From: Ischnura elegans
Lineage: Eukaryota > Arthropoda > Insecta > Odonata > Coenagrionidae
Direction of reading: 5' to 3'
Assembly (NCBI RefSeq): GCF_921293095.1
Contig: NC_060257.1
Span: 54,410,968 to 54,474,967 of the forward strand
DNA: 64,000 nucleotides
A program made the position numbers and the translations under genes. The notes beneath the pieces were generated by a model, which was not told the origin of the DNA, did not search any database, and was given only the letters and a program-made list of their open reading frames with translations. Positions 48,001 to 54,514 of the stretch are shown here, one piece after another (positions within the stretch are counted from its first letter, which is position 1; the number at the start of each line of letters is the position of its first letter).

Positions 48001-50834
48001 CGTTTGGCTCATTGGGTCTGTTTGCTTTTATACACTAAATTGCACCAAAATATACTTCATTGGTTGACTGATTGCAATGGCAAATACTGGTTTGCCCCGA
48101 TCATAACATGTTTCATTTTACATATTGATATATATCACATTTATTATATATTTTATTATCTCTCATGTAATTTACAAACTTAAAAATAGGAGAAGAAAGG
48201 GCCTCGTAGGTGGAAATGTCTAAGGCCTCTTTTCATCCAAATTCGGCCCCGAAGCGTAGTGTCAAAACTTTTACTACTTATGTACAACCTCAAGGGCTAC
48301 GGTACCAACATTTCTGTGGAAATCGCATCCCTGATAGTCTTTGACGCTGCTTAAATAGTAAACATATACTAGGACTAATAAAAATAATCGCAACATAGAA
48401 AAATTCACGCCGTAATTCATCCTACTTAGCCGAGAATAGGCAGTCGTAAAAATACAAACCTTGTCTAGTCCTGTTCACTAACACTTCAAAAGTACAATAA
48501 ATAGTTACGAGAGTTCTTTAAAAGTAATTAAAGTTAGGCATATTATCAATTCAATATCAATCTATTTTTTGGTGAAATTTTATCACACGATGCAGTTTAT
48601 TTATTCCTTACCGATAGTAAGCAGTATGGTAGGTAGTTTGTATGGTTGCCCATACCTCCAATCTCAAAATTCATAACTATGCATTGGGTTAAAGAGAGAA
48701 AAGTAATTACGTAAGAAGTTTTGTATTCATATGCTATACAGTATTGCGTGCTAATTTTAATCCAGAACCAATATTTGAAGCCACTGCGAGGTTTTTTCCT
48801 TTATGGGGTCCAAAATATGATAAAAAAATGCTCAAATACTGGAGCAAAACTAGTGTATAGTTAATTTTCCCACCGAAATAATATTATCAAGAAAACGTTC
48901 CCGCCATCGTAAACACTATTTCGTCTGCCCTTAAAGTCATCTGACAAGCAAATTATTGGCCTTTTAAAATAGAAAAATTAAATAAGAATACAATCAGATG
49001 AAATGAGAACACGACGATGGCTTCACAGCGAAATATTAACATTTATATTTCGCAGTGGATCCATGACCCAATTGACGATAACAAGCCATTATGGATGAAG
49101 TCTACTTTAGTGAGCAGATGAACGATTTGGGTGCGGACCGATGCTTCCGATTTGATGATACTAAACCGGTGGGATTGATACGGAAATAGAGATGAGCCAA
49201 TCTTGGCGACGTGATTGATGATTCGGATCAAATTGAAGAGGAGTCAAGTAGTAAAGCCAATGGTAGGGAGAGAAAACTATCGAGACAAAAAGGTAGGAAG
49301 TTCGCAATTTCATTTCAGCAAAATTAATAATAACCATCGAAATTTAAAATTAACATGGCATCAGCAATATATTATAACTGAAGACACAAGCAAACTATAT
49401 GCACGTCCGCAAGGGAACTGGCAAATGCGTTTACTTACGAAAATCGTCGACAAGCGTGCAATCAGTCAACGGCGCACTTTAATCCCGAAAACAATCTCAC
49501 TCACGCGATCTAACTTCATGTTCGACCATAATTACGCTTCCATAGTTCCATATGAAAAGCTGATAATACGGAGAGGAAACAATCACGACAAAAGGTAGGA
49601 AGTATAGTCTGCTAAGTCGGAATATATCAGTAAATTTAGACTTTTCCAAGAGGAAACCATTTGTCTTCATTGTCAAAAATACTCATGACCACCAGAGTTT
49701 AAAGCGAACATGGCACCAACGATATTTCATAACTTAAGACAAAGGCAGACTATTTAACTTCCTCAAGAGTACTAGCAAAGGCGTCTTCTTACGAAAATGT
49801 CGACAAGCATTAACAGTGCACTTTCATTCCGGAAAAATCTCACTCATGAGCCTATAACCTCATTTAAGACCATAATTACTCCATAGCCTGAATCGCAAAA
49901 TTATTTTTTCACGCATAAACGTTTATTCTGGTTTTTTAGCCGCTGAGTGTAAGCTAAAGTTAAAATTTGCTAGCCATAAGAAGATAAAACAGCAATCGTA
50001 GTTATTCTCAACGATTATTCGATCACCGCTTTACAACAACAAAGAAAGTATAGCTTAATCCGTCTTTTAGTATATCACACGATCACTTATTACTGGTTTC
50101 AACTTACCCAAGCTATCAGTTAGGGCAGGAGTAGTCAATAGTTTGGGCTCGAGGGCCACTTGGTATGAGCGGAGGTTATCGGAGGGCCGCCCCGTTTACA
50201 ATGACTGTATTCATCAGTTAAGATTATTTTTAATTTCGGAAAAAATATAAATTGTATAGTAAAAATTAAACAACAGTGGTACAGTTCTATTCTACTTAAT
50301 TATATGGTTATTTTTATAGTAGTTAGATTTCAAGCTGCTAGCACATTTAATTATATAATCAATTTAATGATACAAGTGTACCCTATCACTTTTTTTTTAA
50401 ATTCTGTGTCGGGCCAACACAAAATCTGTGGCGGGCCACAATTTGCCCGACTCTGATTTAGGGTTTTAATCATAAAATTTCGCGGAACAATTAAGTTTAT
50501 TGAAATGAAAGGTAGATGCACTTTTCCACAATAATTTAATTCGTACGACGCGTTTCAGCTCACAGAGCCGAACTCAAGACTTGTACCAGATGATAGTTCT
50601 ATGAGCCGAAACGTGTCGTACGAAAAAAATATTAAGTACGTAAATTTTTATGGAAAATTGTAACTATTTTTCATTTCAATACGTCGCATTTACATTATAT
50701 AACGCCTGAATTAGTTGACAATACAGTTTATTTTACATTATTTATGACAAAATATATTAGACTTACCTGCACCAGCATCACCGCTGGACGATAAAGAGTC
50801 ACTGGTCACCTCATGCAGGAAACTAGGGCTGGTA
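14471..50834 (-). CDS. cnn: Centrosomin / CDK5RAP2-type centrosome scaffold, long form (16 exons seen)
   Basis: Pericentriolar-material scaffold that recruits gamma-tubulin complexes. The exon at 46850-46998 carries the diagnostic CM1 motif (MKDYETQLNQLKKENFNLKL, then RIYFLEERLG). Coding exons in transcript order: 50767-50834, 46850-46998, 43248-43421, 41316-41471, 40816-41058, 39974-40186, 35157-35618, 33920-34123, 26947-27040, 25790-26002, 23081-24101, 20726-20889, 19517-19741, 18277-18564, 16865-17572, 14471-15028. All have AG acceptors and GT donors. Junctions are phase 0 except 50767/46850 and 23081/20726. Together they give roughly 1,640 residues, mostly E/K/Q/L-rich coiled coil, ending in a CM2-like coiled coil. 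The N-terminal exon(s) before 50834 are not identified. Symbol assigned by family resemblance; the vertebrate name would be CDK5RAP2. Confidence 0.9.
15029..16145. other. cnn intron without recognised features
   Basis: AT-rich intronic sequence. I see no exon, tRNA-like box or bounded repeat. Confidence 0.5.
16146..16794. mobile_element. TIR element, probably hAT-type
   Basis: The ends read CAAGGTTCCCACTCAA and TTGAGTGGGAACCCTG, inverse of each other, as in many hAT elements. The interior has many TTCACGG words. TACAT flanks both sides but at different offsets, so the target duplication is not clean. It ends 70 bp from the exon at 16865. Confidence 0.65.
16865..17572 (-). CDS. cnn: cnn exon, Ser-rich linker and coiled coil
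   Basis: Two hundred and thirty-six codons, acceptor TATTTCAG, donor GTGATT. A Ser/Pro-rich linker with CVSPRRSPKLRED (possible proline-directed phosphosites) precedes helix MEREMSQLCQSLREAQERIS. An acidic tail (SDYVSDQTGGEDSEPSLPQ) follows. Confidence 0.88.
17788..18195. mobile_element. Inverted-repeat element split by a younger insertion
   Basis: Outer arms share CAATTGAG, GAGAAGCC, GGGGTAC, AGTGATTTT and AGAGTTAGGTA in inverse order (left 17788-17851, right about 18130-18195). Confidence 0.65.
17854..18006. mobile_element. Small TA-flanked MITE nested in the previous element
   Basis: Ends CCGTATATGTC and GAGATACGG with TA on both sides (852-853 of the 17 kb block, and 18007-18008). GAATATAGTCTCCCC and GGGAGGACTATATTC extend the inverted ends. 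Consistent with a Tc1/mariner-superfamily target. Confidence 0.65.
18277..18564 (-). CDS. cnn: cnn coiled-coil exon
   Basis: Ninety-six codons, acceptor CCCATAG, donor GTGAGA. Encodes VEDGMANLCRKLKDSMDRLE and a long heptad region, ending KWDGVKLFNGGPKKE. Phase 0. Confidence 0.9.
19517..19741 (-). CDS. cnn: cnn exon
   Basis: Seventy-five codons. Encodes VALEYGQGDQGGPCTRDAEV, then helix HLLDEVRCQRDKLEISLKQN ending LKGHQ. The acceptor (TTGTGGTGAG) is less typical than the others. Donor GTAAAT. Confidence 0.82.
20726..20889 (-). CDS. cnn: cnn coiled-coil exon
   Basis: Acceptor TTCCTCAG, donor GTACGT. The two leading bases complete the split Ser codon. Encodes KRSHGEVRRLQNRLRGLEQV and LRAELRVYHSVAPVNHLPV. 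A hAT element sits only about 40 bp upstream of the acceptor. Confidence 0.88.
20930..21920. mobile_element. hAT MITE with 8-bp target duplication, carrying a nested LINE
   Basis: TIRs TAGGGATGGTCGG and CCGTCCATCCCTA. GATTCTAG is duplicated exactly at 20922-20929 and 21921-21928. The interior is made of GATCC-type words (GGATCCGATCCGAATC and similar). Without the insert the element is about 0.55 kb. Confidence 0.88.
20943..21369 (+). mobile_element. 5'-truncated LINE inserted in the hAT MITE
   Basis: GGGATGGTCGG is duplicated exactly at 20932-20942 and 21370-21380 (11 bp). The insert ends in TAATC repeats. One frame reads LLTGHYHVMRHMHQLGV, then CRWCEMGEETTTHLICECPA, the zinc-finger-like C-terminus after the RNase H region in several insect non-LTR elements. 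In-frame stops follow. Confidence 0.85.
22705..22937 (-). mobile_element. tRNA-derived SINE, family B
   Basis: The inverse strand carries the tRNA-like head (TGGTGTGGTGGATAGTG, GGTTCAAATCC) and the CCTTGGTGCC body shared with 60769-61078 and 24352-24596. Confidence 0.8.
23081..24101 (-). CDS. cnn: cnn large central exon
   Basis: 1,021 bp, acceptor CTTTCAG, donor GTAAGT, ending in phase 1. Helical start (FLHSHIQKLQRTLRNTPERE, then LLGGHLWELAVFLEGLLEET). An acidic Ser-rich linker with CCADTFPPCADANVS follows, then a short coiled coil (SSVEALHSRVRELEREVGG) and a low-complexity tail. More GC-rich than its surroundings, as expected of a long coding exon. Confidence 0.9.
24352..24596 (-). mobile_element. 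tRNA-derived SINE, family B
   Basis: Diverged second copy. The inverse strand starts GGTTGGTGTGGTGGCTATAG, has B-box-like GGTTCAACTCC, and ends with TTTTTCTCCACCCATCC. Confidence 0.75.
24880..24955. mobile_element. SINE family C fragment
   Basis: GGTTGGTTTGGATAGGTGA...GCTCAACCTGGACTAAGCC matches the pieces at 39480-39560 and 54168-54280. Confidence 0.45.
24962..25699 (-). mobile_element. pogo/Tigger-like nonautonomous element
   Basis: Ends CAGTGCAACCTCGATAA and GACGAGGTTCCACTG. TA precedes the left end and CA (a decayed TA) follows the right end. The inverse orientation of the 41837-42540 copy, sharing the ends and an interior with TTTATGCTTACG and GGTCAATTGACGGTGCAT. Confidence 0.8.
25790..26002 (-). 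CDS. cnn: cnn coiled-coil exon
   Basis: Seventy-one codons, acceptor CATTCCAG, donor GTATGT. Encodes SLMSMLTEKEKGLAVLEERN through SSISEWISQQKIL. Phase 0. A pogo-like element ends about 90 bp beyond its donor. Confidence 0.88.
26494..26597. repeat. Inverted repeat with 36-bp arms
   Basis: Arms begin CACTGGGGCATAGCAGGAAT and end with its imperfect inverse, around a central ATTCCCTATTCTC segment. No clear target duplication. Confidence 0.75.
26947..27040 (-). CDS. cnn: cnn coiled-coil exon
   Basis: Acceptor CTTTGCAG, donor GTATGT. Encodes about 32 codons, RLWAELDDKSQKLK through NAIAEEFNKKVE. Neighbouring exons require phase 0. I have not verified the internal length to the base. Confidence 0.75.
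27041..28555. other. cnn intron without recognised features
   Basis: AT-rich intronic sequence. A weak tRNA-like TGGTGGTATAATGGCTAGCA occurs at about 27420, too decayed to call. Confidence 0.4.
28556..29465 (-). mobile_element. SINE family B, split by a TTAA-flanked element
   Basis: The SINE body is recognisable at 28556-28671 (AGCCTGCTCT at its edge) and resumes at 29398 (AAGGTGCCAAGGGGACCAC). The expected AGCCTGCTCTTAACAAAAGG of the family is broken exactly at the TTAA. Confidence 0.75.
28676..29393. mobile_element. piggyBac-like TTAA element with a duplicated right end
   Basis: Left end CACGTTGCGTAC, right end GTATGCAACGTG. Flanked by TGAA (decayed TTAA, 28672-28675) and TTAA (29394-29397). 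A second right end with its own TTAA lies at 28985-29003. The 140-bp segment before each end is duplicated (28859-28999 and 29270-29393). Confidence 0.7.
29466..31375. other. cnn intron without recognised features
   Basis: AT-rich, with short open frames only. I see no supported gene or bounded element. Confidence 0.45.
31376..32214 (-). other. Putative 3' UTR of the short isoform
   Basis: AT-rich sequence without open frames or recognisable repeats. The minus-strand AATAAAC near 31376 could end it. Supported only by position. Confidence 0.3.
32215..32274 (-). CDS. cnn: Alternative terminal exon of a short cnn isoform
   Basis: After acceptor GTTTCAG the frame set by the upstream exon reads TKSSPRVRPDSTRKAKRLK and stops with TAA. 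The stretch is basic and Ser/Arg-rich. A minus-strand AATAAA occurs near 31376. Insect centrosomin genes are known to make short and long forms; use of this exon here is inference. Confidence 0.6.
   Translation of the reverse strand, partial: TKSSPRVRPDSTRKAKRLK
33084..33329 (+). mobile_element. Fold-back element C with hammerhead-like core and 17-bp flanking repeats
   Basis: A 17-bp direct repeat with one mismatch (AAAACTCCTTA, A or G, AGTTC) lies at 33084-33100 and 33313-33329. Inside are a 43-bp one-sided extension and then inverted arms (from about 33144 and to 33312, sharing TGGATATCA and AACCACTTCTTT). The right arm has CTGAAGA (33234-33240), unpaired T, stem GATGA/TCATT, GAAAC (33256-33260), CCAC, GTC (33265-33267). 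Confidence 0.8.
33920..34123 (-). CDS. cnn: cnn exon before the isoform branch point
   Basis: Sixty-eight codons, acceptor GTTCCTCAG, donor GTGTGT. Starts VEKCKQELRRKEKKIRDLLC, resembling the conserved helix after CM1 in the family. Ends DMADEETE in phase 0, so it can splice either to 32215-32274 or to 26947-27040. Confidence 0.88.
34228..34446. mobile_element. Pair of tRNA-like SINE pieces in inverse orientation
   Basis: GGTCTGTGGTTCGATTCC is on the plus strand at about 34407 and on the minus strand at about 34240. The homology extends through AACCTGGATAG to GGGAATCAAA, so the whole segment folds back around a loop of about 35 bp. It starts about 100 bp from the exon at 33920-34123. Confidence 0.75.
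34568..34701. mobile_element. Small TTAA-bounded element, possibly piggyBac-like
   Basis: Runs from TTAACTCTCGAACGACG to GGACGATAAAGGTTAA, with an internal duplicated GGTCCC...GGACCGCAAGG motif. The ends resemble other TTAA termini in the window only loosely. Confidence 0.35.
34966..35101 (+). mobile_element. Fold-back element G, decayed relative of element D
   Basis: Arms share TGAAATG.AAGGTAGTTGCACTT with their inverse at the right end. The middle has CAGATGA at 35025-35031, then a decayed stem and AAAAT where GAAAC is expected. It ends 56 bp from the exon at 35157. Confidence 0.65.
35157..35618 (-). CDS. cnn: cnn exon with internal 17-residue repeat
   Basis: One hundred and fifty-four codons. 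A basic, proline- and serine-containing first third (KRRPTTFRNHNRSVPESPPS) is followed by coiled coil. Two near-identical units occur about 30 residues apart: RLQEEVEKWKKAAKEAK and RLQEEIEKWKRKAKEAK. Acceptor TTCGCAAG, donor GTACAT. Confidence 0.88.
36288..39257 (+). mobile_element. hAT element, about 3 kb, inactive
   Basis: TIRs TAGTGATGGGTCG and CGACCCATCACTA. GTGGAAAC is duplicated exactly at 36280-36287 and 39258-39265. The last part encodes a hAT dimerisation domain at about 38670-38880: RFLAIPPSTVFSERLFSSAG, KRNRLYPDRVKMLCFLSKK. Upstream codons contain in-frame TAG and TAA and a frameshift (EAEVEA*LSEMNAPPNSFLG*YW). A piece at 38440-38495 rich in ACTCG words and ending in ACATCCCTA may be a further nested end. 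Confidence 0.88.
39480..39560. mobile_element. SINE family C fragment
   Basis: AGATCTCACCCTGAGCTAAGCC and TTCAGCGTAGGGGAGCCA parallel 54185-54260. Short and decayed. Confidence 0.45.
39974..40186 (-). CDS. cnn: cnn coiled-coil exon with weak donor
   Basis: Seventy-one codons, acceptor CTCCTCAG. The donor reads CAG|GTTGTC, poorer than its neighbours. Encodes VQELAERDRMIDEANSKLEA through KLATSESTVQEYQ. Phase 0. Confidence 0.85.
40816..41058 (-). CDS. cnn: cnn coiled-coil exon
   Basis: Eighty-one codons, acceptor CTCTGTAG, donor GTACGC. Continuous coiled coil, for example QLEQMKEKLDEKDHELEESR. Phase 0 at both ends. Confidence 0.9.
41316..41471 (-). CDS. cnn: cnn exon
   Basis: Fifty-two codons between CATTCCAG and GTGAGT. 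A less helical start (EKPNHENSAAMYAFAFGMPE) precedes a coiled coil (EAEERLKEKIKELEAM). Phase 0 at both ends. Confidence 0.88.
41837..42540 (+). mobile_element. pogo/Tigger-like nonautonomous element with internal tandem duplication
   Basis: TIRs CAGTGGAACCTCGTTA and ATCGAGGTTGCACTG with TA on both sides (41835-41836, 42541-42542). A 121-bp unit is tandemly repeated near the left end (41863-41983 and 41984 to about 42100). Related to the inverse copy at 24962-25699, which has a single unit. Confidence 0.85.
43248..43421 (-). CDS. cnn: cnn coiled-coil exon after CM1
   Basis: Fifty-eight codons, phase 0 at both ends. Encodes VEAETLRKELADNKQLLRDA and a charged helix ending LHLEIEKIKK. The NIELK|VEAE junction matches the order seen in CDK5RAP2-family proteins. 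Confidence 0.9.
43985..44130 (+). mobile_element. Fragment of a LINE C-terminal region
   Basis: One frame reads RRRQDNLVGHIMRHHGQTKI then WKGRMARDSP, like the region after the reverse transcriptase in RTE/Jockey-like retroelements. Less certain sequence follows to about 44700, where AATAAACC occurs. Confidence 0.5.
44840..45430. mobile_element. hAT MITE with target duplication and a GC-rich insert
   Basis: Ends CATTGGTGGATTTAGG and CCTGGATCCGCCCCTG. The flanking 8-mers are GTTACACG (44832-44839) and GTTACATG (45431-45438). A long poly-G run lies at the left end. Confidence 0.75.
45029..45241. repeat. GC-rich block with imperfect tandem unit
   Basis: Far more GC-rich than its surroundings. 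Two related units of about 65 bp each start at GGGAAGGAA and end at ATGGAAGC. Origin unknown, probably a passenger or insertion within the hAT element. Confidence 0.5.
45495..45733. mobile_element. TTAA-bounded MITE (TIR GGCCATGTTACAC)
   Basis: TTAAGGCCATGTTACAC at the left and GTGTAAAAGGCCTTAA at the right. The TTAA target and inverted ends are piggyBac-like. The ends resemble 55824-56060. Confidence 0.7.
45812..46108. mobile_element. hAT MITE with perfect 8-bp target duplication
   Basis: TIRs CAGTGGCGCAG and CTGCGCCCCTG. ATGGTGAG is duplicated exactly at 45804-45811 and 46109-46116. Homologous to the decayed copy at 6797-7045. Confidence 0.9.
46850..46998 (-). CDS. cnn: cnn CM1 exon
   Basis: Acceptor TTTTTCCAG, donor GTATGT. 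Encodes CM1, the gamma-tubulin-complex-binding motif: MKDYETQLNQLKKENFNLKL, RIYFLEERLG, then PFQKNIELK. The internal ATG could also serve as an isoform start. CM1 is the strongest single identifier of the gene. Confidence 0.95.
46999..49258. other. cnn intron, mostly featureless
   Basis: AT-rich intronic sequence. CAGAGTCGGATTTTCC at about 47812 and the GGCCTC words near 48200 hint at a decayed TIR element, but I cannot bound it. Confidence 0.4.
49259..49900. repeat. Diverged tandem duplication
   Basis: Two copies start with GGTAGGAAGT (about 49291 and 49595). They share, in order, AACATGGCA, CTTACGAAAAT, GTCGACAAGC, ATCTCACTCA and GACCATAATTAC. The first copy is open for 127 codons, but with no recognisable domain. 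Confidence 0.65.
50126..50455. mobile_element. hAT MITE
   Basis: Ends CAGGAGTAGTC and GCCCGACTCTG. The flanking 8-mers are AGTTAGGG (50118-50125) and ATTTAGGG (50456-50463), one mismatch. GGGCC words lie near both ends. Confidence 0.7.
50501..50679 (+). mobile_element. Fold-back element D with hammerhead-like core
   Basis: Arms share TGAAATGAAAGGTAGATGCA / TTTTTCATTTCA and CGTACGACGCGTTTCAGCTC with its inverse. Core on plus: TTGTAC, CAGATGA (50587-50593), unpaired T, stem AGTTC/GAGCC, GAAAC (50608-50612), GT, GTC (50615-50617), GTACGA. TTGTAC and GTACGA pair as a 6-bp stem I. Lies in the cnn intron just downstream (gene sense) of the exon at 50767. Confidence 0.75.
50767..50834 (-). CDS. cnn: cnn exon upstream of CM1
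   Basis: Acceptor CTTTTCAG, donor GTAAGT. Encodes TSPSFLHEVTSDSLSSSGDA, a Ser-rich leader joining through a split Gly codon to GPTMKDYE of the CM1 exon. Starts in phase 1, so at least one more upstream coding exon or start exon is needed. Confidence 0.8.
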
Positions 50835-51663
50835 CTGAAAAGAGAAAAAACAAATTTAAGTCAAGCGAAACAAGAAATCATGAAAGAGTGGCAATAAAAT
50901 AAAACACAAATTTGCGCAGGGATTCGAAGAAAATATCATTCTCATATGATCACTACATAGGAAGCGAATCGGTCTTGTAGTTTGTATACGGAAGTTTTTA
51001 CAAGGAGGGGAGGCAGGCCGGTATGATTTGTAAAAGGCAATGACCTGGCAGAAAAAATAGATCATGCTACAAATGAACGCAACGTCTAAGAAGTCAACTA
51101 CACACAAAAGACATGATTATAAATGCAAACAGATACATCCTTCATTAGTAAGAAAGTACAACGTATGACTTGAAGACAAACCAAATCACGCCTGTGATAG
51201 AAAATGATTGAGTTATACTGTATCGCCATATGGAAGTACCATAATTGAATATTTTCGTCCAAACAGTACACCAGATTTTATTAACTGGAAAGAGATAGGA
51301 TAGGGCATCTGATAGATATCTCCCTACCGCGTATAGATAATTTTCCATGAACTTGCACAAAAGTGTGGATGCAGTATGAATAAATCATAAAATCTACTCG
51401 CATATTCAAAAAATTGAATAATTAATACTTGCTCTATAGAAAGACGACCATTAAACCTACACTAAACCAATAATGCATGCATTCACATTAAAATGATAGC
51501 AAATAGGCAGCCCTCAAGCGGCAGCAGTATCTGGAATTCCATCGGATAATGGAAAGCAGCAGGTTTAGTGTTTTTATTATTGTTAGTAGCCCTGTATTCG
51601 AGTAATTTAATTATATTTGCATAATTCACAGAAAAATTATTCTATAATTCTTTGTCCCTTCGT
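50835..51663. other. Sequence upstream of the first recognised cnn exon
   Basis: AT-rich. I see no exon or promoter that I can support. The true 5' exon and transcription start of cnn lie here or further right. Confidence 0.4.
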
Positions 51664-51858
51664 CGGCCTCGGTGGCAGCGGGGATAAGTCCTCGCCTACC
51701 TTAACGAAGGTCGCGGGTTCGAGTCCCGCCCGGATAGGCTGGATAGGTTGCCCCTCCAGGACATGGCTGTGTGTGACCGTCTGTTATTGGTTATTTAAAC
51801 TCCCGATATAAAGGCGTCATTGTGCTGTTTCCGGGGGTAGTTGAAATAAATAAACAAG
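51664..51858 (+). mobile_element. tRNA-derived SINE, family A, best copy
   Basis: GGCCTCGGTGGCAGCGGGGA supplies the A-box region and GGTTCGAGTCCCGCC the B box. The tail ends AATAAATAAACAA. About 195 bp, matching 4393-4580. Confidence 0.85.
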
Positions 51859-52429
51859 TATTTAGGCCACATTTCTCATGTCACTCCCGAAGTCACAGTG
51901 ATCGTGTGATTCAGGCTTAGGACTAAATGGATAATGTATGTGATTGGAAACTTTTTTTTATTATATAAACAAAAATTATTTGTTTTGCATCCCGCAATCG
52001 AGAACCAATCCGTCTTAAGATGCACCACCGCTCACGCCAACTCTGAGTCCCCAGTCAAGGAGCCTCGTTACTATTTCTGAGTGGGAGCAGTCCACCCCCT
52101 TTCTCCTCAATGTGCTATTCATTGCTTCCTCTTCTCCTCCTCTCTGTGCTCCGCTACCTTACCCCTCTTACCCCCCCTTCGTCTCCCGCCAATCTACCAA
52201 CTGCCTCCTCAAAGTCTTTTGTCTGCTCCTACCGCACCCCGCTCCCCTGCACCCCCTATTGTCACGTACTCGACCACTGTCGAGCATGCATTATATTCAA
52301 GCAGTGATTGTCGTCTTTGCAGCCACAATGCTATATGGAGCGATTTTCGACCCCTAATCCGCTGGCCAGCATTCATTGGAGCTCTAGAGTTCACATATAA
52401 ATTAATTAAGCCTCCGTTAAACTTACAGC

Positions 52430-52672
52430 CATGGGCGTACCCAGCGAGAGGCAGGAGGGGACAGCTGCCCCCCTAGAAGCAAAAATCGCAAATGTCTTTA
52501 AGGAAAATAATATTTTTTTCAAGCAAATAATTTTAAAAACTAATAAAGAGCCGTTACAGCTTCCTTGAAATGTTGGTTTCATTCACCTTTTCCGTGCTAA
52601 AATCTTACTTATAACTTGAACAACCACGGCTTGCCCCCCCGCCCCCTTGTTTTGATCCTGGGTACGCCCTTC
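52430..52672. mobile_element. MITE copy 3 with perfect 8-bp target duplication
   Basis: CTTACAGC is duplicated exactly at 52422-52429 and 52673-52680. Intact TIRs GGGCGTACCCAG and CTGGGTACGCCC. The 8-bp target places this family in the hAT superfamily. Confidence 0.9.
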
Positions 52673-52680
52673 CTTACAGC

Positions 52681-53839
52681 TGCAGCACGAAGATCGCCAG
52701 CTTGTTTTAATATGAGAAGATGAATAAAACTCACACTCGATCTATTTTTTTTCTACACATTTTCAGACTGATTCGATACCAATCACGAAACAAATCCGCT
52801 AATATCTACCTTCTACCACTTACAATTAGACTGCCAGGACACTTTGAAGATGATTGGATTAAAGATAGGTAACTAATCGTGATGGAATGGATCCATGCCC
52901 TCAGAGAGACAGCTCCAGCGATTGCTCCAATTATGGCGGAAAAAGAGAACTCTTTAAGCGATCTTTTTCCGCGATGACTCGACGGATGGAAATGCCATCC
53001 CTTTCTACATCACTGTGCACGTCCCTTTTTCCGTCGCTGAAACCTTCGCTGGCACCGTCATTCAGCCAATCAGATCGCACGGTCGCCAAGAGCGATTGTA
53101 ACGCCATGCTTAGATTTTAATTGAACAACAGTTGTAAATATGGAAAGTGACGGAATAAACGATCCAAAAAGGGACGGTGGAAATGACCGTGTACTTCAGA
53201 AAATAATGATCTCTTTTTATCCCTGAAATCCTATCCCTTGAGGTATCATTCTGTGGGACGGAAAAAAAATTATGGTTTGATTCAGGATTAAAGCTCTGGT
53301 TAACAAAAAGGTTAAGATGTAACTTTAAAAAAATAAAATGGGACGTACATCCTTATGAAATGCAAGTCTCCCATTGTCGGCAATTGAAAACAGAAACCAA
53401 CAATCCAACACAATGATGATCGTCGATCCATCTTAAGATTCGAGTCTGAATGGCATATCAATTCGGGAAATGAATGGGCAACATCAAGCGGATTGCTACC
53501 ATTTCCTTCGCGGCATTATCATCAGCTTCCGGTGGAAGATTTTCCTTCATTGTTCCAGAGGAGCATACATAGACGAGCGGAATGCTCGGCCCACCAAATT
53601 TCCTTAATAACATCCCATTAGGAGCAGCCTCTTGTACGATTAGTTGACAAATGGCGGGCAATAAAGAGAGAAAATCGACGCACACGATTATTACGTGACG
53701 TATTTCATGATTTAACTTTACATAACTGATTGTATTCTATCTTTCACCCTCGAACTTAGAAATCCTGTTCTTTGTAGTGGAAACGTTCTAATTTCTTCAA
53801 AGACATTTAATTCCACTAGTTATCACCACGACTAGACGG
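52681..53839. other. No supported gene
   Basis: Contains a 75-codon minus-strand open frame (53458-53685) reading VQEAAPNGMLLRKFGGPS and VCSSGTMKENLPPEADDN. It looks somewhat protein-like, but I recognise no family and no splice partners. Confidence 0.35.
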
Positions 53840-54115
53840 CAGTGGCGTAACTAGGCATGTGCTTTGGGAGGGGGGGATGGGATGGCCTAGGGTGGTGACC
53901 CCATTCCAGGCAACAGAGGTTCCGGGAAATTTTTTGAAAAACGACATGCCTGGATATACATTTTACATCATTTTGGCGCTTTAAATTCAACTTTAAGGGG
54001 ATGCAGTTATAATATGTCAAAACTTGACAATAGTTGAAAATAATTTTTTTTATTCTGAGGCTTTGGGGGGGACCTACACTTTCACCCCCCCCCCCCCCCC
54101 ATAGTTACGCCACTC
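53840..54115. mobile_element. hAT MITE
   Basis: Ends CAGTGGCGTAACTAGG and CATAGTTACGCCACTC. The flanking 8-mers are CTAGACGG (53832-53839) and TTAGACGG (54116-54123). Poly-G and poly-C runs lie near the ends. Same TIR type as 7925-8204. Confidence 0.85.
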
Positions 54116-54167
54116 TTAGACGGTATTGTTAGGCGAAGGTTGAGATACTCAGTGATTCAACCCGAAG

Positions 54168-54280
54168 GTTGGTATGGATATTAGAGGGTAGAGCTCACCT
54201 CGAACGAAGCCTCAAGTGCATGAATTTCACCCATTCCGGGTAGGGGGGCCAGCACCTTTCCCTGGGCCATCTCGCGCTTC
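54168..54280. mobile_element. SINE family C fragment
   Basis: GGTTGGTATGGATATTAGAG, AGCTCACCTCGAACGAAGCC and CATTCCGGGTAGGGGGGCCA match the shorter fragments at 24880 and 39480. Confidence 0.5.
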
Positions 54281-54514
54281 AAAGATTCGATTCGGTAGAT
54301 ATACAAACACGGCTAAACTTAAAAAACTTTCTGCACCCCATTTATCTACATAATATTCAGAAAATATAAAACAAAAAGTCTAATTAGCTTCTCTTCTCAC
54401 CCTTTATAAGACTAATGACCGCTTATGAGGGAAGGTTTGAAACACCCCATGGAAAACTCACGAAAATGCACACTGATATTACAAAAGAGGATCTTAAGGT
54501 CTTCCTCTAAATGT

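Noticed and set aside
52081..52476. Overlapping proline/serine-rich open frames of up to 131 codons
   Set aside because: Low-complexity C/T-rich DNA is open in several frames at once. No domain or splice context.
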